The notes beneath the pieces are model-generated. The model saw only the letters and a list, made by a program, of their open reading frames with translations, did not search any database and was not told where the DNA came from. From positions 105,335 through 169,334 of the forward strand of contig NZ_JAQQLE010000009.1 in NCBI RefSeq assembly GCF_028548475.1: a stretch of 64,000 nt of DNA. Reading direction: 5' to 3'. Within the stretch, counting starts at the first letter, position 1; each line of letters starts with the position of its first letter. Below are positions 59,946 through 64,000 of the stretch, one piece after another. The DNA is from Vogesella margarita. Its GTDB lineage: Bacteria > Pseudomonadota > Gammaproteobacteria > Burkholderiales > Chromobacteriaceae. A program made the position numbers and the translations under genes.

Positions 59946-60506
59946 ATGAGCGAACACGTCCCCCTGCAAGTCTTCAGCCACGTCGCCCGCAACCTGCGCG
60001 AAGCGCGCCAGCAGCGCGGCCTGAGCCAGGAAAAACTGGCCGCCAGCGCCGAGGTCAGCCGCCGCATGCTGGTCAACATCGAGGCCGGCGCCAGCAATGT
60101 CAGCATCGCCACGCTAGACCGCCTCGCCAGCGCGCTGGGGCTGACCTTTTCCGAGCTGGTGCGTGCGCCCGGCAGCGACGCGCCGGTGAGGGTGTGGCAG
60201 GGCAACAGCGGCGACAGCCACGCCACCCTGCTGCACAGCCTGGCGCTGGCGCACTGCACGCTGGAGCTGTGGCAGTGGCAGCTGGCGCCCGGCGACTGCT
60301 ACCTTGCCGCCCCCGATCCGGCCGGCTGCGGCGAGATCGTCGAGGTGCACAGCGGTACGCTGCAGCTGGCCTACGCCGGTGGCGAGCACACGCTGCAAGC
60401 GGGCGACACCGCCGGCTACGGCACCGAGCACGGCTACCGCTACCACAACCCCGGCGCCAGCCTGCTGCGTTTCCAGCGCAGCATCGTGATGCCGGCCCCC
60501 GGCTGA
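59946..60506 (+). CDS. XRE-family regulator with C-terminal cupin domain
   Basis: 186 residues. The helix-turn-helix at about 15-65 is LREARQQRGLSQEKLAASAEVSRRMLVNIE, written here as LREARQQRGLSQ and VSRRMLVNIE for recognition. A single-stranded beta cupin domain fills about 100-180 (VEVHSGTLQLAYAGGEH, QAGDTAGY). Such proteins sense a small ligand and control a neighbouring exporter or catabolic gene. It is divergent from the EamA transporter. The ribosome site is missing, so the mRNA may have a very short leader. Confidence 0.88.
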   Translation: MSEHVPLQVFSHVARNLREARQQRGLSQEKLAASAEVSRRMLVNIEAGASNVSIATLDRLASALGLTFSELVRAPGSDAPVRVWQGNSGDSHATLLHSLALAHCTLELWQWQLAPGDCYLAAPDPAGCGEIVEVHSGTLQLAYAGGEHTLQAGDTAGYGTEHGYRYHNPGASLLRFQRSIVMPAPG

Positions 60507-60520
60507 GCGCGCGGCCAGGC

Positions 60521-60550
60521 TTGCCGCCCGGCAAAAACTGTTCGTACAAT
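60521..60550 (+). promoter_or_regulatory. Predicted promoter of the fluoride-riboswitch transcript
   Basis: TTGCCG (60521-60526), an 18-base spacer and TACAAT (60545-60550), placing the start a few bases before the riboswitch. Confidence 0.5.
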
Positions 60551-60556
60551 GGCACG

Positions 60557-60640
60557 CAGGAGATGGTATTCCTCCTTTAACCGCCCTCGGGGCTGATGAT
60601 GCCTGCACGTATTCCCGAACTGGCGGGTAGGTGCAGGCGC
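60557..60640 (+). promoter_or_regulatory. Fluoride riboswitch (crcB motif)
   Basis: GGAGATGGTATTCCTCC followed by TTTAACCGCC and CTGATGATGCCTGC reproduces the conserved crcB RNA layout and is almost the same as the well-known Pseudomonas example in its conserved parts. GCCTGCAC (60601-60608) can alternatively pair with GTGCAGGC (60631-60638), a possible expression platform. The downstream gene is a CLC-F type antiporter, the expected target. Confidence 0.92.
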
Positions 60641-60702
60641 ACGATACTCAGCCTGCCACGCGTCCGGGTTTGTGCCTCCAACACACAAGCAACAGGACAC
60701 GC

Positions 60703-62016
60703 ATGAAATCCTCCACCCGTCCCGAACAGATCGACCTCTTGCCCTATATGGGCAAATGGCTGCTGCTGGCCAGCGCCGTTGCCGTGCTCGCCGGCTCCGC
60801 GTCCGCCTTTTTCCTGTTCGCCCTCGACTGGGCTACCGCCACCCGCCTCGCCCATCGCTGGCTGATCTGGCTGCTGCCGCTGGCCGGTTTTGCCGTGGGC
60901 TGGCTCTACCTGCGCTTTGGCCGGCAGGTCGAGGCCGGCAACAACCTGCTGATCGACGAGATTCACGACCCGAAGCAGGTCATCCCCCTGCGCATGGCGC
61001 CGCTGGTGCTCGGCGGCACCGTCGTATCCCACCTCTTCGGCGCCTCGGTCGGGCGCGAGGGAACGGCGGTGCAGATGGGCGGCGCGCTGGCCGACCAGCT
61101 CACCCGCCTGTTCCGTCTCCGGCACGAGGATCGCCGCATCATCCTGATGGCCGGCATCAGCGCCGGCTTTGCCTCGGTGTTCGGTACGCCGCTGGCGGGT
61201 GCGATTTTCGGGCTGGAGGTGCTCGCCATCGGCCGCCTGCGCTACGACGCCATCCTGCCCTGCATGGTGGCGGCCATCGTCGCCGATCAGGTCGGCCTGC
61301 TGTGGGGCGTGCATCACACCCACTACGCCGTGCCCGTGGTGGTGCCGATCGCACTGTGGCCGCTGCTGGCGATGGTGATCGCAGGCGCCGTTTTCGGTCT
61401 CACCGGCAAGGCCTTCGCCGAACTCACCCACGCGCTGGGCGGCTGGATGAAGCAGCGCATCGCCTACGCGCCGCTGCGCCCGCTGCTGGGAGGCGTGGTG
61501 GTGGCGAGTGCCGCCTGGTTCCTCGGCGCGGACCGCTACCTCGGCCTGGGCATCCCGTCCATCGTGGAAGCCTTCCAGCAGCCGCTGGCACCGTACGACT
61601 TTGCGGCCAAGATGGCGTTCACCGTCGTCTCGCTCGGCAGCGGCTTCAAGGGCGGGGAAGTCACACCACTGTTCTACATCGGGGCCACGCTGGGCAACGC
61701 GCTGGCGCCACTGCTGAACATGCCGCTGCCGCTGCTGGCCGGGATAGGCTTTGTCGCGGTCTTCGCCGGCGCCGCCAACACGCCGATCGCCTCGACGCTG
61801 ATGGCGATGGAACTGTTCGGTGCCGAGATCGGCGTCTATGCCGCCACCGCTTGCGTGGTGAGCTACCTGTTTTCGGGCCATACCGGCATCTACCGCTCGC
61901 AGCGGATCGGCCATGCCAAGCATCGCCATGCGCCGGAAGGTATCAGGCTTGGCGAACTCCCCGCCTATCGCAAAGAGCAGGCCCGGCGCGACACGACGGA
62001 GCAGACCGAACGCTGA
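60703..62016 (+). CDS. CLC-F type fluoride/proton antiporter
   Basis: 437-residue CLC-family membrane protein with 10-12 helices. The anion-path motif GREGTAVQMG has T in place of the Pro of chloride CLCs, and GSGFKGGEVTPLFYIGA follows; both are typical of the fluoride-exporting CLC-F branch. It would pump cytoplasmic fluoride out in exchange for protons. ATG 60703 follows ACAGGACAC. The leader carries a fluoride riboswitch, which strongly supports the call. Confidence 0.92.
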   Translation: MKSSTRPEQIDLLPYMGKWLLLASAVAVLAGSASAFFLFALDWATATRLAHRWLIWLLPLAGFAVGWLYLRFGRQVEAGNNLLIDEIHDPKQVIPLRMAPLVLGGTVVSHLFGASVGREGTAVQMGGALADQLTRLFRLRHEDRRIILMAGISAGFASVFGTPLAGAIFGLEVLAIGRLRYDAILPCMVAAIVADQVGLLWGVHHTHYAVPVVVPIALWPLLAMVIAGAVFGLTGKAFAELTHALGGWMKQRIAYAPLRPLLGGVVVASAAWFLGADRYLGLGIPSIVEAFQQPLAPYDFAAKMAFTVVSLGSGFKGGEVTPLFYIGATLGNALAPLLNMPLPLLAGIGFVAVFAGAANTPIASTLMAMELFGAEIGVYAATACVVSYLFSGHTGIYRSQRIGHAKHRHAPEGIRLGELPAYRKEQARRDTTEQTER

Positions 62017-62083
62017 CTCAAGACGGGAGCGAAGGCACGACACACCGCCGCACCACCGCCATGCCAACAGTATTTTTCGCCGC

Positions 62084-62125
62084 TTGATTCAGATCAATCA
62101 CTACTACATGCTGCGTCAATACAAT
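62084..62125 (+). promoter_or_regulatory. FNR box and -10 element of the nrdD promoter
   Basis: TTGATTCAGATCAA at 62084-62097 matches the FNR consensus perfectly. TACAAT at 62120-62125 gives a start near 62132, so the FNR site is centred at about -41.5, the classic class II position. Activation without oxygen is predicted. Confidence 0.85.
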
Positions 62126-62154
62126 GCGCCAAACACAAGATATTGGAGCAAAAC

Positions 62155-63876
62155 ATGGACGCACGCCCCAGCCACCACGTGGATGCGGTCAGCAGCATCA
62201 GCGAATACCTGTCCCGTGCCGACTGGCGGGTGCAGGCCAATGCCAACCAGGGCTACAGCCTGGGCGGCATGATCCTCAACATCGCCGGCAAGCTCACCGC
62301 CGAGTACTGGCTGCATGAGGTATTTCCGGCAGAAGCCGCCAGCGCGCACCGCCACGGCGACCTGCACATCCACGACCTGGACATGCTGTCCGGCTACTGC
62401 GCCGGCTGGTCGCTACGCACCCTGTTGCAGCTGGGCTTTGCCGGCGTCGGCGGCAAGGTGGAATCCGCCCCGCCGCGCCACCTGTCCAGCGCCTGCGGCC
62501 AGATCGTCAACTTCCTGGGCACGCTGCAAAACGAATGGGCCGGTGCGCAGGCGTTCAGCTCTTTCGACACCTACCTGGCGCCGTTCGTGAAAAAGGACGC
62601 GCTGAGCTACGCACAAGTGAAGCAGGCGATCCAGGAGCTGATCTACAACCTGAACGTGCCCAGCCGCTGGGGCACGCAGACACCGTTCACCAACCTGACC
62701 TTCGACTGGGTGTGCCCGGAAGACCTGCGCGAGCAGATTCCGGTGCTGGGCGGCGAGGAGATGCCGTTCCGCTACGGCGACTGCGCGGCGGAAATGGCGC
62801 TGATCAACCGCGCCTATATCGAGGTGATGCTGGCCGGCGACGCCTGCGGCCGCGCCTTCACCTTCCCTATCCCCACCTACAACATCACCAAGGATTTCGA
62901 CTGGTACGGCGAGAACAGCGAACTCTTGTTCGAGATGACCGCCAAGTACGGCCTGCCCTACTTCCAGAATTTCGTGAACTCCGAACTGGAGCCGCACATG
63001 GTGCGCAGCATGTGCTGCCGCCTGCAGCTGGACCTGCGCGAGCTGATGAAGCGCGGCAACGGCCTGTTCGGCAGCGCCGAGCAGACCGGCTCGGTGGGGG
63101 TGGTCACCCTCAACTGCGCGCGCCTCGGCCACCGCTTTGCCGGCGACGAAGCCGCGCTGCTGGCCGAAACCGACCGCCTGCTGCAGCTTGGCCGCGAGGT
63201 GCTGGAAGCGCGCCGCAGCAAAGTGCAGCAGCACATCGACGGAGGGCTGTACCCGTACACCCGCCACTTCCTCGGCAGCCTGCGCAACCATTTCTCCACC
63301 CTGGGGGTGAACGGCATCAACGAGATGATCCGCAACTTCACCGCGGATGCGCACGACATCACCAGCGACTGGGGCCATGCCTTCGCCTGCCGCTACCTGG
63401 ACCACATTCGCGCACGCATGGTCGAGTTCCAGCAGGCTACCGGCCACCTATACAACCTGGAAGCCACCCCGGCGGAAGGCACTACCTACCGCTTCGCGCG
63501 CGAGGACAACAAGCGCTACCCCGGCATCCTGCAGGCCGGCAGCGCAGAGCAGCCGTACTACACCAACTCCAGCCAGCTGCCGGTGGGCTTCACCGACGAC
63601 CCGTTCGAGGCGCTGCTGCGCCAGGACGAGCTGCAGCGCAAATACACCGGCGGCACCGTGCTGCACCTGTATATGAGCGAGGCAGTCAGCAGCGCCGACG
63701 CCTGCCGCCAGCTGGTGCGGCGCGCGCTGGAAAACTTCCGCCTGCCCTACATCACCATCACGCCGACGTTCTCGATCTGCCCGACGCACGGCTACCTGTC
63801 AGGCCGCCACGACTACTGCCCGAAGTGCGATGCCGAGCTGATCGCCAGAAAACAGCAGGCGGCCTGCGCGCCGTAA
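62155..63876 (+). CDS. nrdD: Anaerobic ribonucleoside-triphosphate reductase, glycyl-radical domain not seen
   Basis: 573-residue class III reductase without an ATP cone. The thiyl-radical region is HMVRSMCCRLQLD (C287/C288). FSICPTHGYLSGRHDYCPKC gives C542, H545, C555 and C558 as zinc ligands. The protein stops 15 residues after this site, and the RVxGY-type glycyl-radical segment normally found next is absent in this frame and in the bases that follow. ATG 62155 has GGAG at good spacing; an upstream TTG is less likely. The promoter has a perfect FNR box. No nrdG activase is in the window. Confidence 0.85.
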   Translation: MDARPSHHVDAVSSISEYLSRADWRVQANANQGYSLGGMILNIAGKLTAEYWLHEVFPAEAASAHRHGDLHIHDLDMLSGYCAGWSLRTLLQLGFAGVGGKVESAPPRHLSSACGQIVNFLGTLQNEWAGAQAFSSFDTYLAPFVKKDALSYAQVKQAIQELIYNLNVPSRWGTQTPFTNLTFDWVCPEDLREQIPVLGGEEMPFRYGDCAAEMALINRAYIEVMLAGDACGRAFTFPIPTYNITKDFDWYGENSELLFEMTAKYGLPYFQNFVNSELEPHMVRSMCCRLQLDLRELMKRGNGLFGSAEQTGSVGVVTLNCARLGHRFAGDEAALLAETDRLLQLGREVLEARRSKVQQHIDGGLYPYTRHFLGSLRNHFSTLGVNGINEMIRNFTADAHDITSDWGHAFACRYLDHIRARMVEFQQATGHLYNLEATPAEGTTYRFAREDNKRYPGILQAGSAEQPYYTNSSQLPVGFTDDPFEALLRQDELQRKYTGGTVLHLYMSEAVSSADACRQLVRRALENFRLPYITITPTFSICPTHGYLSGRHDYCPKCDAELIARKQQAACAP

Positions 63877-63895
63877 CCGCCGTAGCCCAATGAGA

Positions 63896-64000
63896 TGGAC
63901 TCCTCCCTCCCGCAACGGCATCCAGGTGCCAGACTGGAAGGGTTCACCACCAGTCAGACAGAAGGAAGGAGTCCACCATGAACGTTAGCCGAATCGGTGT
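63896..64000 (+). mobile_element. Left end of an IS110/IS1111-type insertion sequence (partial)
   Basis: About 80 bases of non-coding DNA with inverted blocks (ATGGACTCCTCCC against GGAAGGAGTCCACCAT) precede a start codon. The following codons read MNVSRIGV, the common beginning of IS110-family (DEDD) transposases. The element runs off the window. Confidence 0.55.
63978..64000 (+). CDS. IS110-family transposase, 5' end only
   Basis: Only the first codons (MNVSRIGV) are inside the window, preceded by GGAAGGAG as ribosome site. IS110-family transposases often start MNVxRIGxDLAK. The call rests on this short match and on the inverted blocks upstream. Confidence 0.5.

Noticed and set aside
1..64000. 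CRISPR arrays, rRNA genes, prophage or conjugative modules
   Set aside because: No regularly spaced repeats of CRISPR size, no rRNA sequence and no phage structural genes were seen.

Overview
The window is a high-GC (roughly two-thirds G+C), gene-dense stretch of a betaproteobacterial chromosome. The best guess is the order Neisseriales, Chromobacteriaceae-like (for example a Vogesella or Chromobacterium relative). This rests on the housekeeping order mutM / TPR lipoprotein-lolB-ispE-tRNA-Gln-prs-rplY-pth-ychF, a membrane-anchored dihaem cytochrome c5-type protein, RegBA, QseBC, EptA and RecBCD sets, and the overall protein character. The genus is inference, not proof.

Layout. 0.1-2.4 kb: an Orn/Lys/Arg decarboxylase. 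2.5-6.0 kb: a periplasmic binding protein divergent from a two-component system, followed by a GlcG/HbpS-type protein. Two identical-core palindromes tie these genes together. 6.2-8.9 kb: a cystine-type ABC binding protein and permease with a trans-sulfuration PLP enzyme. 9.2-17.6 kb: ychF, pth, rplY, prs, two tRNA-Gln, ispE, lolB, a TPR lipoprotein, mutM and plsC. 17.8-24.6 kb: dctA, apaH, rep, a dihaem cytochrome, tRNA-Arg and a NUDIX hydrolase. 24.9-33.9 kb: an aldehyde dehydrogenase, an ExoD-like protein, a GST, a small Cys-rich protein and an FAD oxidase; then a candidate sRNA, RegA/RegB, tRNA-Tyr, an isocitrate/isopropylmalate-type dehydrogenase and fpr. 34.2-46.6 kb: tRNA-Pro, a PuuD-like hydrolase, then recD, a polyphosphate:AMP phosphotransferase, recB and recC with repeat-filled gaps. 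46.6-53.4 kb: a SirB2-family protein, a PuuB-like oxidase with a LysR regulator, a nitronate monooxygenase and QseCB. 53.4-58.9 kb: cytochrome b561, a PepSY protein, PAP2, EptA, an LpxH-like phosphatase and a GT4 glycosyltransferase. 59-64 kb: EamA with a divergent XRE-cupin regulator, a fluoride-riboswitch-controlled CLC-F antiporter, an FNR-box-preceded nrdD without a visible glycyl-radical motif, and the start of what looks like an IS110-type element.

Most striking signal. A 12-mer, GCGGCCAACCTT (extended TGCGGCCAACCTTG), occurs 29 times exactly by my reading, in both orientations (15 versus 14). A GCGGCCAACGTT variant and many near-matches add to this. Random expectation is far below one. 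About half of the copies lie in the short intergenic gaps, several as perfect inverted pairs just after stop codons (one a clear terminator). The rest lie inside genes. This distribution is like Neisseria DNA-uptake sequences, but the word itself is unrelated to the known DUS dialects. It is the best candidate here for an undescribed genome-wide signal.

Other repeat layers are two copies of a ~150-bp element with terminal inverted repeats (20.15 and 24.64 kb), an inverted pair of a ~170-bp repeat flanking recB, and a ~112-bp TIR element upstream of the SirB2-family gene. No CRISPR array, rRNA operon or prophage was seen.
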